This document shows positions 1 to 9,773 of a DNA stretch of 64,000 bases, piece by piece (position 1 is the stretch's first letter; every line of letters begins with the position of its first letter). Location: positions 1 through 64,000 of the forward strand of contig CAWAKK010000010.1 of assembly GCA_963782605.1 (NCBI GenBank). The letters are read 5' to 3'. Below the pieces are notes generated by a model. That model was not told the origin of the DNA. It searched no databases and worked only from the letters and a program-made list of their open reading frames with translations. Position numbers and translations under genes: made by a program. The DNA comes from JBDTSW01 sp963782605. GTDB taxonomy: Bacteria; Actinomycetota; Thermoleophilia; Solirubrobacterales; 70-9.

Positions 1-5
1 CTTGG

Positions 6-1262
6 TCATCGGGTGCTCGTTGTCACCAGCTCGCTGGTCACCTGGTCCAGGGGGATGTCGGGATCGGCGAGCCGTGCCGGGTCGACCGGCAGCCCGCCGC
101 GAATCAGGGCCTGGATGGACTCGGTGACGTCCCAGACATTGGCGTTCATGCCGGCGATGACCCGCTGGTCTTTGAGCCAGAATGCGATGAACTCCCGGGT
201 GGCCAGGTCGCCGCGGACCACCACCCGATCCCAGCTCGCCGCCAACCCCGAGTACTCCATGCCCAGGTCGTACTGGTCGGAGTAGAAGTAGGGGAGCCGC
301 GCATAGGGGGTGAGGATGCCGAGCATGTTGCGGGCCGCGGTGGGGCCCTGGTGGAGCGCATTGGCCCAGTGCTCGACATGCAGGTAGGTCTGGTAGCGGG
401 GGTGCCAGGCGGCGGCGACATCACCGGCGGCATACACTCCGGCTGCCCCGACCGCCCCCAACTGCTCGTTGACCAGCACCCCGTTGCGGACCGGCAGGCC
501 GGCCGTCTCGGCCAGCTCGGTCCGTGGGACGGCGCCGGCCCCGATCAGCACCAGGTCGCAGTCGATGGTCCGCCCGTCGTCGGTGACGACGGCCTCGACC
601 CGGCCGTGGCCGCGCAGGCCGGCGATCCGGGTGCCGAGGGCCAGCCGGACGCCGTGGTCGGCGTGCAGGTCGCGGTAGACGCCGGCGATCTCGGGACCGA
701 GCACCTGGGCCAGCGGTGCGGTGTCCGGGCCGACCAGGGTGACGTCCCGGCCGAGCTGGCGGAGGGAGGCGGCGGCCTCGCTGCCGATCCAGCCGGTCCC
801 CACCACCACAACGTGCTCGGCACGAGCCGCGGCGGCGGCGAGCACGTCGCTGTCCTGGCGGGTGCGCAGGTAGTGGATGCCGGCCAGGTCCGCCCCAGGC
901 AGGGGCAGCCGGCGCGGCGCCGCGCCGGTGGCCAGCAGCAGTCGCTCGTAGCTGATGCGCTCGCCCGACACGAGCTCAAGCTGGCGGCTGCCCGGGGCGA
1001 TCGAGCTGACCAGGGTGGAGGGGCGCAGCTCGATGTCGTGAGCGGCGTAGAACCCCTCCTGATGCACATACAGACTGTCACGGTCGATTTCGCCGCGTAG
1101 GTACGCCTTGGACAGCGGCGGGCGCTCATAGGGCCGCTCGGCCTCCTCGCCGAGCAGCAGCAGGCGACCGCCGAAGCCCTCGGCACGCAGGGTCTCGGCT
1201 GCCTTGGCGCCGGCCAGGCCGGCGCCGACGATGACAAACGTGGATGTGGGCGTGGCGGACAT
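6..1262 (-). CDS. FAD/NAD(P)-dependent ferredoxin-type reductase
   Basis: A 418-residue flavoprotein that should pass electrons from NAD(P)H to a ferredoxin or rubredoxin partner. The FAD dinucleotide motif GAGLAG is at residues 13-18, ERPPLSK at 46-52 is typical of putidaredoxin/rubredoxin reductases, and the NAD(P) motif GTGWIG is at 155-160. The second FAD motif (VYAAGDVAA) follows near residue 290, with a reductase C-terminal domain after about 325. The ATG at 1262 is chosen because AGGAG lies about 8 bases upstream; the open frame upstream overlaps folE. It lies 29 bases after folE on the same strand, so co-transcription is likely. No ferredoxin or oxygenase gene is in view, so its partner is unknown. 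Confidence 0.9.
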   Translation of the reverse strand: MSATPTSTFVIVGAGLAGAKAAETLRAEGFGGRLLLLGEEAERPYERPPLSKAYLRGEIDRDSLYVHQEGFYAAHDIELRPSTLVSSIAPGSRQLELVSGERISYERLLLATGAAPRRLPLPGADLAGIHYLRTRQDSDVLAAAAARAEHVVVVGTGWIGSEAAASLRQLGRDVTLVGPDTAPLAQVLGPEIAGVYRDLHADHGVRLALGTRIAGLRGHGRVEAVVTDDGRTIDCDLVLIGAGAVPRTELAETAGLPVRNGVLVNEQLGAVGAAGVYAAGDVAAAWHPRYQTYLHVEHWANALHQGPTAARNMLGILTPYARLPYFYSDQYDLGMEYSGLAASWDRVVVRGDLATREFIAFWLKDQRVIAGMNANVWDVTESIQALIRGGLPVDPARLADPDIPLDQVTSELVTTSTR

Positions 1263-1291
1263 GGGGAACTCCTGGTGGTAGGGCGTGTGGT

Positions 1292-1932
1292 TCAGGTGGC
1301 GGTGCGGGTCAGGGCGAGGAACTCCTGCCGCGAGCGCGGGTCGCTGCGCAGCAGGCCGTGCAGGGCTGAGGTGACGGTGCGGGCGCCGGTGGCCTGGACG
1401 CCGCGCAGCGACATGCACAGGTGCTCGGCCTCCAGCACCACCCCGACGCCCTTGGGGGCCAGCTGGTCCTGCAGCCAGTCGGCAACCTGGGTGGTGAGTC
1501 GCTCCTGGAGCTGCAGGCGGCGGCTGAACAGTTCGACCACTCTGGCCAGCTTCGACAGGCCCAGGATGCGCCCGGCCGGCAGGTAGCCGACATGGGCTAC
1601 CCCGACGAAGGGCAGCAGGTGGTGCTGGCACAGGGAGGAGAAGGGGATGGCCCTGGCCAGCACCAGCTCGTCGTAGCCTTCGTCGTTGGGGAAGCTGGTC
1701 AGGGTGAACGGGGCCGGGGTGAGCAGCTCGGCGTAGCTGGCCGCGACCCGCCGCGGCGTCTCCGCCAGCTCCTCCGAGGTCGGATCCTGGCCGAGCGCGG
1801 CCAGCAGACCTCGGCCACCGCCCGCTCGGCCCGGACCAGGTCGACCGCTGGGGAGCGGCCGACGACCTCCAGCTTCGGGCGGCTGCCGAGCGGTGTGGGC
1901 TGCTCGAGCATGGGGTGGGCGGCAGCGGACAC
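1292..1932 (-). CDS. folE: GTP cyclohydrolase I (one frameshift)
   Basis: Converts GTP to dihydroneopterin triphosphate, the first step of folate and pterin synthesis; cytosolic. The Zn-binding cysteine and histidines are visible in SLCQHHLLPF, and the second Zn cysteine in EHLCMSLRG near the C-terminus. The N-terminal third, starting at the GTG at 1932 with AAAGGAT upstream, is in another frame: a single missing base near 1803, between the RAERAVAEV and LLAALGQDP segments, breaks the gene. Corrected length is about 213 residues, normal for the family. A sequencing or assembly error is the simplest reading, because both halves are fully conserved. Confidence 0.92.
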
Positions 1933-1968
1933 GTCGGGATCCTTTCAGGTCGGGTCTCGAGGGCGCAG

Positions 1969-2003
1969 GCGAGCGGCGTCGGCTGATTGACAACGCCGCT
2001 CGC
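1969..2003 (-). terminator. Hairpin between DoxX-like gene and folE
   Basis: Perfect 11-bp inverted repeat (GCGAGCGGCGT at 1969-1979 against 1993-2003) with a 13-base loop, just after the DoxX-like stop codon and before folE. No T-run follows, so it is a terminator-like or attenuator-like hairpin rather than a proven terminator. Confidence 0.5.
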
Positions 2004-2015
2004 GCTGCGGCGTCG

Positions 2016-2366
2016 TCAGGCGGTAGCGGTGGGCGGTGTGGCGTGGGTGGGCTGGAACGCGGTGGCGAGCCGGGCCAGGGCCAGGGCGGCCAGCAGCAGG
2101 CCGAAGTCGCGCAGGGCGACGTCGTAGTGGCCGCCGAGCAGCAGCAGGTTGGTGATGATGCCGGCCAGCCAGGCGGCGACCAGGTAGCCGCCGACCTTGG
2201 GCCGGACCGCCACGACCAGCCCGGCGACGATCTCGACGACGCCGACGGCCAGCATCGCGCTGGTGGCGCTGCCGGGGACCACGCGGTCGATGGCCGGGGC
2301 CAGGTAGGTGGTCCAGTCGGCCAGCAGGTTGGTGAACTTGTCCAGGCCGAACAGGATCGGGGCAAT
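2016..2366 (-). CDS. DoxX-like membrane protein, 5' end missing
   Basis: About 116 residues with four hydrophobic segments. They resemble small actinobacterial DoxX-type membrane proteins: a GLDKFTNLLADW motif, then VVEIVAGLVVA, AAWLAGIITNLL and YDVALRDFGLLLAALALARL. The start of the first membrane segment is missing because the frame continues upstream, without a stop, into an NCS1 permease. The switch of protein family at residues KKG|IAP (around 2361-2370) marks a join between two sequences. Function unknown; the family is linked to redox or quinone-associated membrane roles. A true permease-DoxX fusion is unlikely because the permease lacks its last membrane helices. Confidence 0.7.
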   Translation of the reverse strand: MAPILFGLDKFTNLLADWTTYLAPAIDRVVPGSATSAMLAVGVVEIVAGLVVAVRPKVGGYLVAAWLAGIITNLLLLGGHYDVALRDFGLLLAALALARLATAFQPTHATPPTATA

Positions 2367-2370
2367 GCCC
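2361..2370. other. Probable chimeric junction A
   Basis: Within one open frame the translation changes from NCS1 permease (ending SRYGRSFEAVKKG) to DoxX-like protein (starting IAPILFGLDKF). Both parts are incomplete on the side facing this point, as expected for an assembly join or recombination breakpoint. Confidence 0.75.
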
Positions 2371-3209
2371 TTCTTGACCGCCTCGAAGCTGCGCCCGTAG
2401 CGGGAGAAGTCACCGAAGTTGAGCATCGGGCCGGAGAAGTAGGACACCACGATCGCGATCGCGGTGAGCATGACCGGGATCGACGCCCAGAAGCCCAGTT
2501 CCTCGCCGGAGTGCAGGCTGAAGCTGATGTTCGACCAGCCGGCCTGGGACACCAGGTAGATCGCCAGGACGACCATGACGACGTAGACCGCGGGGCCGGC
2601 CCAGTCGATGAACTTGCGGATGGTCTCCATGCCGGTCCAGAACAGCGCCGCCTGGGCGAACCAGAGGATGGCGAAGGAGATCCAGCCCAGCGCCGGGAGC
2701 CCGAGGAAGCTCGGCTCCAGGAGCGCCGCGCTGGACGGGATGAACTTCAGGAAGATGATGTTCAGCGACTCGGCCGCGAGGTAGGTCTGCACGCCGTACC
2801 AGGCCACGGCGATCAGGCCGCGGATGATGGCGGGGATGTTCGCGCCCTTGACCCCGAAGATCGCCCGGTTGATCACCGGGTACGGGACGCCCGTCTTCTG
2901 GCTCGGCTTGGCGACGAGGTTGACGAAGATCTGCACGATGACGATGCCGACGAGCAGCGCGACCAGCACCTGCCAGGCGGCGATGCCGAGCGCGAACAGG
3001 CTGCCCGCGGTCAGATATCCGCCGACCGAGTGCACGTCGGACATCCAGAACGCGAAGATGTTGTACGAGGACCAGGTCTGCTTCTTCAGCGGGGCCAGGT
3101 CCTCGTTGGTGAGGGCCGGGTCGTAACCGGGCTTGATGAGCCCGACACCCGCCGGGTGGTGGACGTCGGGAACCTGCTCGACCTCGTTGGAGGCGGCGTC
3201 GGCGGACAT
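2367..3209 (-). CDS. NCS1 nucleobase/hydantoin permease, C-terminus missing
   Basis: First 281 residues of an NCS1 family cation symporter (family length about 480-500). NCS1 features include the TWSSYNIFAFWMSDVHSVGG stretch in the first membrane region and GDFSRYGRSF near the break. The ATG at 3209 follows an AGAGGAG ribosome site. The last 4-5 membrane helices are absent: the frame runs into an unrelated DoxX-like protein at 2366. It lies 130 bases downstream of a hydantoin racemase gene on the same strand, so uptake of hydantoin, allantoin or a related ureide is a reasonable inference. Confidence 0.85.
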
Positions 3210-3341
3210 GGGGCTCCTCTGCTGGGACGGCGGGCCGCGGAGACCAGCGGCCGGCGATACGACGACGGTAGATCCGGAACTTCTGTCGCACACCGTTCGT
3301 TCAGCAGTGTTCACGCGGTCATTGCGCGCGGTAAACAACTC

Positions 3342-4099
3342 TCAACATATATCTGGCTTGACGACCTCGAAATCGGACAGAAGGCCGATATATGTCTTCG
3401 GGAGCGGCGGCGCGAACTCGGCGCGGTCGCTGGTCCGCAGGCCCATCGCGACGAGCCCCTCGACCGTCTTCGTCGCCGCCGCGACACCGTCGATCACGGG
3501 GACGCCGACGGCCTCGGTCATGCGCGCGGCGAGGTCGGCCATGCCCGCGCAGCCCGAGCACGATCGCCTCCGCGCCGTCGTCGGCGACCGCGCGCCGCGA
3601 CTCCGCGACGATCGCCGCGAACGCGTCCGACTCCGGATCCTCGAGCGCGAGGACGGGGATCTCGCAGGCGCGGACGTTGCGGCAGAACCGGGTCATCCCG
3701 TAGCGCTCGGCGAGGTCCCAGGCCCGGCCCGCCGTGCGCCCCAGCGTCGTGACCACGGAGAACCCGCGGCCGAGGAAGCTCGCGGCGTGCATGGCCGCCT
3801 CCGCGATCCCCACCACCGGCCCGTGGGCGAGCTCGCGCGCCGCGTCGAGGCCGGGGTCGCCGAAGCAGGCGATCACGAACCCGTCGGCCGCCTGCTCGCC
3901 CGCCTGGGCACGGGCGATCTCGGCGAGCAGCCCGGGGACGCTCAGCGCCTCGTCGTAGTGGCTCTCGATCGAGGCGGGGCCCATGTCCGGGTTGACGGCG
4001 GTGACGATCGTCCCCGGTGCGGCGACGGCGCGGGCCGACTCCCCGATCGAGCCGGGTCATCGAGGCGGTGGTGTTCGGGTTGATCACGATGAGGTGCAC
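3342..4099 (-). CDS. Asp/Glu/hydantoin racemase (two frameshifts)
   Basis: Likely racemises 5-substituted hydantoins or a related ureide. The GTG start at 4099 gives MHLIVINPNTTASMT, the family N-terminus. The two catalytic cysteines are in ACFGDPGL and, after correcting a one-base insertion near 3545, in GCAGMADL. Another frame change lies near 4055. Corrected length is about 250 residues, as expected, ending FEVVKPDIC. The gene sits between GntR (40 bases upstream) and the NCS1 permease on the same strand, which suggests a small ureide or hydantoin catabolic operon. No hydantoinase or carbamoylase is present in the window. Confidence 0.85.
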
Positions 4100-4138
4100 G
4101 GGTTCTCCGGATCGTCGGGCTCGGTGACGAACAGTTCC

Positions 4139-4870
4139 TCACCCGGTGGCACCGTCGCCAGCGCCGCCGAGCAAACGGCCGTGATGCGCGGTGGCGCACT
4201 GCAGGAGCGACGCCGCGTCGCCCGCGACGAACGCGCTCAGCATCGCGGCGTGGTCGGCGTGGAGGCGGCGGCGGTCGGTGTCGGAGACGCGGGCCATCGG
4301 CCGGTACGACTCGGTGAGGTTCCACGCCGCCCCGACCATCGCCGTGAACCGCCGCATCCGGGCCGGTTCGAGCAGCGCGAAGTGGAACCGGCGGCTCTCC
4401 CGGTGGTAGGCGGGCAGGTCGCCGTCGCGGACCGCCCGGTCCAGGTCGTCGAGCGCGCTCCGGGCCCGCACGTGATCGGCGGGCGCGGCGGCGCTCACCG
4501 CCGCGGCGAGCACCGCGTTCTCCAGCACACCGCGCGCCGCGTACAGCTCCAGCAACTCGGAACGGGCGAGCCGGGCGACGGTGTAGGCGCTGCGGCTGCG
4601 CTGCTCGACCAGCCCCTCGCCGACGAGGATCTTCAGCGACTCGCGCACCGGGATGACGCTCATCCCGAGGACCGCGGCCACCTCGTCGAGCGGGATACCG
4701 GTGCCGGGTGGGACGTCGCCGGCCAGGATCACCCGCCGTAGCTCGGCGAGCACCGCCGCCTGCGTCGGCGCGCCGCGCAACGGTACGAGGCAGGCGGCGA
4801 GCGGCGTCGACCGCCGCGGCCGGTAGGGCTCGGCGAGATGCGCCGAACCGGGATCGGGCCTGGTGGACAC
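4139..4870 (-). CDS. GntR family regulator (FadR/FCD type)
   Basis: A 243-residue DNA-binding regulator. The winged helix is at about residues 37-100 (AAVLAELRRVILAGDVPPG, then LDEVAAVLGMSVIPVRESL) and a helical FCD ligand domain follows at about 110-230. The GTG start at 4870 has AGGAGG upstream. The last residues (GGAGDGATG) may come from a slipped frame, since another frame stays open towards the racemase start. As first gene of the racemase-permease set it probably controls it. The 271-base stretch to the next gene (4871-5141) is divergent promoter space; no clear operator was seen there. Confidence 0.85.
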   Translation of the reverse strand: MSTRPDPGSAHLAEPYRPRRSTPLAACLVPLRGAPTQAAVLAELRRVILAGDVPPGTGIPLDEVAAVLGMSVIPVRESLKILVGEGLVEQRSRSAYTVARLARSELLELYAARGVLENAVLAAAVSAAAPADHVRARSALDDLDRAVRDGDLPAYHRESRRFHFALLEPARMRRFTAMVGAAWNLTESYRPMARVSDTDRRRLHADHAAMLSAFVAGDAASLLQCATAHHGRLLGGAGDGATG

Positions 4871-5141
4871 CGTCGCGAGCCACCTCCTGCCGTCGCCTCG
4901 GGCCGGAAGATGGGCCCGCCGTGTTGCACTACATGAACCCGCTCCCGGTCGGCCGCGTCAAGAGCACGTTCGGCGCGCCGTGACGCACGGTCGTCGCACG
5001 CGGGGTGGCGCCGCGCCGGAGTGGCCCTAGGTTCATCAACGGATCATGACGACATGGTCACTGAATGGACACGGGACTCCCCACCCGCCGGTCCCCCCGA
5101 ACCGGACGTCCAGCCGTCGTCGTCGATCCGGAAGGTTGGTC

Positions 5142-6084
5142 GTGGCTCGGCATCGCTCCCCCCGAGGCCGCCGCGCGCTCCAGACCCTCCCGTTCCCGCT
5201 GGTCGGGACCACGGGAGGCGACGGCGCACGCCATGCGTCGCACACATCTCCCACCCGCACGGCCCGCGCCCGTGCTGCGCGGCGTCGGCATCGCGACCGT
5301 GGCGACCGTCGCCGTCACCGGTGGCGCCGTCGCCCTGACCGGCACCGGTGCCCGACGCCGCCGCCGCGGCCCGCGGAACTGAACCTGGCCACGCAGCGCG
5401 GCGCCGCGGCCCTGGTGCCGTCGCCGGTCGCCGCCGTCGTGCCCGCACCGGTCGCGAGCACCGCGCGGTCGACGACCGGCGTGCTCGACACCACCCTGCT
5501 CTCCGACGCCGTCGCGCGCGCCCAGGACGAGGCACGCCGGCTCGCCGACGACGCCCGCGCCAAGGAGGCGCAGGCGCGCGAGGCGGAGACGCGGGCGCAG
5601 CAGGCCGAGCGAGACGGACGACGACTCGGCGGAGGACGACCGCCGGACGGCCGAGCAGGCCCGCCGCGTCGGCCGCCTCGCCGAGCCGGACCCGAAGCCG
5701 GCGGCGATCGCCGACTGCGGGCTCGACACCGGGCAGCTCGGTGCGGTCAAGCCGTTCGTGCGCACCGCCGCCGCAGTTCCTCGGGTGCGCCTTCGACGAG
5801 CCGACGGTGCTGGGCGTCGCCGGCCGCAGCACCGCCTCGGACCACCCCGGGGGCCGCGCGCTCGACTTCATGGTCGACCGGGCGACGGGCGACCGGCTGG
5901 CGGCCTGCGCGATCCGCCACCGCGAGGAGCTGGGCATCAGCTACGTCATCTGGCGTCAGCGCATCGACACCGGCAGCGGCTTCCGGCTCATGTCCGACCG
6001 GGGCGGGGCGACGGCGAACCACTTCGACCACGTCCACATCTCCTTCAAGCCGGGCGCCGGACGGGCCCGCCGATCTCCTGCTGA
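5142..6084 (+). CDS. Secreted protein with ARB_07466-like M15 domain (frameshifted)
   Basis: Predicted cell-wall protein. The GTG at 5142 (ARHRSPRGRRALQ) follows GGAAGG. After a frame change near 5215 comes a signal or anchor segment (GVGIATVATVAVTGGAVAL), then an Ala/Glu-rich coiled-coil region (about 5490-5620), then a C-terminal domain of the ARB_07466 type with D-Ala-D-Ala peptidase-like residues in SDHPGGRALDFMVD and NHFDHVHISF. Further frame changes lie near 5350, 5625, 5760 and 6055. The true end is either 6084 or 6155. Hydrolysis or binding of peptidoglycan stems is inferred from the fold only. Confidence 0.7.
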
Positions 6085-6164
6085 AGCCTCACCCGACCGG
6101 TTCCGCTGCCAGGTGCAGGCCCGACGGCCCTGCCCCTGCGGCCCCGGACGGGTAGAAACACGGC

Positions 6165-7579
6165 ATGGACGTCGCCGGACGGGTTGCGCTGCGGTTCACC
6201 GGCGACGTCGTGCGCGGCGGAAGCCACGACAACCTCACCGCCGCCCGCGCGGACGGCGAGCACCTGTGGGTCGCGGGCGACGAGACCGCGACGATCGACC
6301 GCCTCGTGCTCGACTCGGACACCGCGCCCCGCTGCGGGCCGGTCGCCAGCGCAGCTTCCGGCTCGCCGACCTCGTGCAGCTGCCCGGACCGCCCGGACGG
6401 CGAGTCGGACCTGCAGGGGATCGCCCGCAGCGGCGGCTGGCTGTGGGCGATCGGGTCGCACGCGCTGGTCCGGCGCCGGCCCAAGCCGATCCACGACGAC
6501 GCGAAGGTCGTCCGCCGGCTCGGCAAGCTGCGGCGCGACCCGAACCGGTTCGTCATCGTGCGGCTCGCGGTGCAGCTCGGGCGTCGACCGCCGTCCCGAG
6601 CCGGTGCGGGTCGCCCGCGACGGCCGCCGGTCGGCGCTCGTCGGGGCGCCGCGGGCGGAGAGCCTGGTCGACCTGCTGCGCGCCGACGCCCACCTCGCGC
6701 CGTTCCTGGCGATTCCCGGGCAGGACAACGGCTTCGACGTCGGCGGGCTCGCGGTCGTCGGCGACCGGCTCTACGTCGGGCTGCGCGGCCCGGTGCTGCG
6801 CGGCTGGGCCGTCGTGCTGGAGGTGCGGCCCGCGCAGGACCCCACGGACCCCGGCCGGCTCGCGCTGGGGATCTTCCCGGAGGGCGCGCGGTACCGGAAG
6901 CACGTCCTCGACCTGGGCGGGCTGGGCGTGCGCGACCTGTGCCCGGACGGCGACGACCTGCTGGTGCTCGCCGGGCCGACGATGGCGCTGTCCGGCCCGG
7001 TCCGGGTGCACCGGTGGCGGGACGCGATCGCCGGCGGGGGCGGGCCCGTCGTCCGCGACGCCGAGCTGCCCGTCGAGACGGTGGTGACCAACGGGGAGGG
7101 CGTCGACCACGCCTCGGCGATCTCGCTGCTCGGCCCGGACCTGCTCGACGCCCGCGCGCGGCTGCTGGTGGTCTACGACAACCCGGCGGCGGACCGCAGG
7201 CCGTGGCCGGACACGGTGCTGGCCGACCGCGTGCGGATCGGGGTGGCGACGACGGCGCCGGAGCCGTGCGGACGCGGACGACACCGACGAGGACCGGCCG
7301 CCGGTGGACCTGGCCTTCGGCGCAACGGCCTGGCGCCGGTCGACCTCGCCTTCGTCGACACGGTCGGACCGGCCGACGACGTCTCCCCCGACGACCTCGA
7401 CGACGAGCCGGACGACGACACCGTCGACGACACTGCGGCGGAGCTGCCCGACGACCCGACGCCCGACGACCCCGACGTCCGCGGCCGACGCGACCGCCCG
7501 ACGAACCGCGATCGCTCCCGTCGACCACCGGCCCGCCACCGTCCTGCTTCCCGACGGGGTGCGGCCGCTCGGCTCCTGA
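6165..7579 (+). CDS. DUF3616 protein with acidic tail (frameshifted)
   Basis: DUF3616 family protein of unknown function, probably a beta-propeller. Recognisable blocks are DNLTAARADGEHLWVAGDET, LQGIARSGGWLWAIGSHAL, PGQDNGFDVGGLAVVGDRLY and YRKHVLDLGGLGVRDLCPDG. The start ATG is at 6165. Frame changes lie near 6345, 6395 and 6585. The conserved domain ends about 7250. From 7260 to 7579 no single frame is convincing: there is an Asp/Pro-rich stretch at 7365-7480 and a possible real C-terminus (TVLLPDGVRPLGS) ending at 7579. It may be a tail of this protein or a separate short gene. From 7580 to 7673 nothing was seen except the ribosome site of the next gene. Confidence 0.7.
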
Positions 7580-7673
7580 CGTCCGCCTCCGGCGAACAGC
7601 ACCGCCCTCGGCGAACACGGCCCTCCCGGGCACGCCCGCGCTCCTAGCGTCGCGGGTGACCCGAGGAGGAGCC

Positions 7674-8304
7674 ATGTCCCGCACGCTGAGCCCGCCGTCT
7701 CCCACGGACGCCGTTCTGGACCGGCTGTTCGAGGAGCGGATCGTCTACCTCGCCGGCGTGGTCGACGACGAGGCCGCCCACCGGATCACCGCACAGCTGC
7801 TGCTGCTCACCGCCGACGACCCGGCGCGCGACATCACGTTCTACATCAACTCGTCCGGCGGCTCGGTCACCGCCGGGCATGGCGATCTACGACACCATGC
7901 AGCTGGTCCGCCCGGACGTCGCGACCTGGGCCGTCGGGCTGGCGGCGTCGATGGGCCAGTTCCTGCTCACGGCCGGTGCGCCCGGCAAGCGGTACGCGCT
8001 GCCGCACGCCCGGATCCTCATGCACCAGCCGTCGGCGTCGCTCGGCGGCACCGCGTCCGACATCTCGATCCGGGCGGGCGTCTTCGGCGAGATGAAGCGC
8101 GAGATCGCGGAGCTGACCGCCCGGCACACCGGGCAGACCGGTGGAGACCGTGACCGCCGACGCCGACCGCGACCGCTGGTTCGACCGCGGAGCAGGCGCG
8201 GGCGTACGGGCTGGTCGACCACGTCGCGGGACGAACCGGACCGGCGGGATCGACCCGGCGTATCGGTTTCCTCGGGAGAGGGCCGGGGGAATCCGCCCGG
8301 GTGA
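7674..8304 (+). CDS. clpP: ClpP family serine protease (frameshifted)
   Basis: ATP-dependent Clp-type protease subunit. The start ATG at 7674 has GAGGAG upstream. ClpP blocks are FYINSSGGSVTAG, then the nucleophile serine in GLAASMGQFLLTAGAPGKR and the catalytic histidine in ILMHQPSASLGG. EQARAYGLVDHV near 8200 is the usual C-terminal block. Frame changes lie near 7878, 8140 and 8190. The stop TGA at 8302-8304 overlaps the GTG of the next gene. No Clp ATPase lies nearby. The N-terminus (LDRLFEERIVYLAGVVDD) resembles the shorter actinobacterial ClpP paralogs, so it may be an accessory subunit rather than the main ClpP1/P2. Confidence 0.85.
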
Positions 8305-9737
8305 CCAGCCAGGACCGGGGCACGTCCCAGCGCTTCCCGCCGCAGCTCCTGATCGCGCTGCTGGCGAGCCTGCCGGGCACATATCTCGGCGCCGCCACCT
8401 ACCTCGGACTCCCCCACCCCGAGCTCGCACCGCCGCTGGCCGCGCTCGTCTACGGCATCGCGATCGTCGGGGCGGCGTTCGTCCTGTCGTGGGCCGCCGA
8501 GGCCGCGCAGGTCGACATCAGCGCCGGACTGGCGCTGGCGGTGCTGGCGCTGCTCGCCGTGCTGCCCGAGTACGCCGTCGACTTCGTGTTCAGCTGGCAG
8601 GCCGGGCAGATCTACGCCGCCGAGGGCACGTGCCCGCCGGACGAGGGCGGCACCACCGCCTGCGCGCTGGCGCTGGCGAACATGACCGGCGCGAACCGGG
8701 TGCTGGTCGGCGTCGGGTGGCCGCTGGTCGTGGCCGTCGCGACGTTCGCCGTCTGGCACTCGCGGCGCAAGGGCGGCGGCGACAGCGCCACCACGCACAC
8801 GGGCTGCGTGCAGATGCCGCGGGCGCTCTCGGCGGAGGTCGTCTTCCTCGGGATCGCCACGCTGTACTCGCTGACCCTGCCGCTGCGCCACACGCTCACC
8901 CTCGTCGACGCCGCCGTCCTCGTCGCGATCTTCTGCGCCTACGCGTGGCGGCTGGCGAAGGCTCCCGCCGAGGAGCCGGACCTGCAGGGCACGTCGGCGT
9001 GGGTCGGCGAGCTGCGACGCCCGCGAAGCGGAAGTGGACGTACAGCGCGCTGTTCGTCTTCGCCGCGGTGGTCATCCTGGCCTGTGCCGAGCACTTCGCC
9101 GAGGGCCTGGTGCAGACCGGCGAGGACGCTGGGCGTCGACCCGTTCATCCTCGTGCAGTGGGTGGCCCCGCTCGCCAGCGAGGCGCCCGAGCTGATCGTC
9201 GCGTGCCTGTTCGCGTGGCGGCTCAAGGCGGCGGACTCGCTCGGCACCCTGCTGTCGAGCAAGGTCAACCAGTGGACGCTGCTCGTCGGCACGATCCCGA
9301 TCGTCTTCGCGATCTCCGCGGGCACCACGGACGGCCTGCCGATCGACACCCAGCAGCGCGTCGAGCTGCTGCTCACCGCCGCCCAGTCGCTGTTCGCGGT
9401 CAGCATCCTGATCACCCTGCGCGCTGACGACCCGCGGGGCCCTCGCGCTGTTCGTGCTGTTCGCGGTGCAGTTCTTCGGCAGCCTGCTGCTCGACGACCG
9501 AGGCCGACCATGTCCTCAACCTCGTGCTCTCCGGCGTCTACGTCGCGCTGGCCGTCGTCCAGTTCGTCCGGCACCGCCACCTGCTCGCCCGCACGGTCCG
9601 CGACGGCCTCGTCACGCCCGTTCGACAAGCTGGAGGAGGCGCGACGAGGAGCTGCACCGGCGAGAGCACTGCCGGAGGTCGGGACTCCGCGTGACGGACC
9701 GCCGCCACGCAAGCGTGTGCCCCTGGGCCTAGCGTGA
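8301..9737 (+). CDS. Sodium/calcium exchanger-type antiporter (frameshifted)
   Basis: Multi-pass inner-membrane cation exchanger. The two alpha repeats of the Na/Ca exchanger superfamily are visible: LLAVLPEYAVDFVF plus ALANMTGANRVLVGVGWP in the first half, and WVAPLASEAPELIVACLFAW plus LLSSKVNQWTLLVGTIPI in the second. The GTG at 8301 overlaps the clpP stop (GTGA). The central region crosses two frame changes (about 9020 and 9130), and three more lie near 9435, 9500 and 9620, so the C-terminal 80 residues are uncertain. A Ca2+ or other divalent export role is inferred from the family. Confidence 0.8.
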   Translation: MTSQDRGTSQRFPPQLLIALLASLPGTYLGAATYLGLPHPELAPPLAALVYGIAIVGAAFVLSWAAEAAQVDISAGLALAVLALLAVLPEYAVDFVFSWQAGQIYAAEGTCPPDEGGTTACALALANMTGANRVLVGVGWPLVVAVATFAVWHSRRKGGGDSATTHTGCVQMPRALSAEVVFLGIATLYSLTLPLRHTLTLVDAAVLVAIFCAYAWRLAKAPAEEPDLQGTSAWVGELRRPRSGSGRTARCSSSPRWSSWPVPSTSPRAWCRPARTLGVDPFILVQWVAPLASEAPELIVACLFAWRLKAADSLGTLLSSKVNQWTLLVGTIPIVFAISAGTTDGLPIDTQQRVELLLTAAQSLFAVSILITLRADDPRGPRAVRAVRGAVLRQPAARRPRPTMSSTSCSPASTSRWPSSSSSGTATCSPARSATASSRPFDKLEEARRGAAPARALPEVGTPRDGPPPRKRVPLGLA

Positions 9738-9773
9738 GAGCCGGTCGTCTGACGGAGACGAGGAGTGAGTGAC

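Noticed and set aside
2016..3209. A novel NCS1-DoxX fusion protein
   Set aside because: Both parts are incomplete at the join, and the same contig shows a second such breakpoint, so chimerism is simpler.
1893..3752. A 619-codon open frame on the plus strand opposite folE and the NCS1 permease
   Set aside because: It lies antisense to conserved genes, has repetitive Gly/Arg/Asp composition typical of frame shadows in GC-rich DNA, and matches no family.
7260..7673. A separate Asp-rich gene after DUF3616
   Set aside because: No start codon with ribosome site and no consistent frame; kept as an uncertain tail of the DUF3616 gene.
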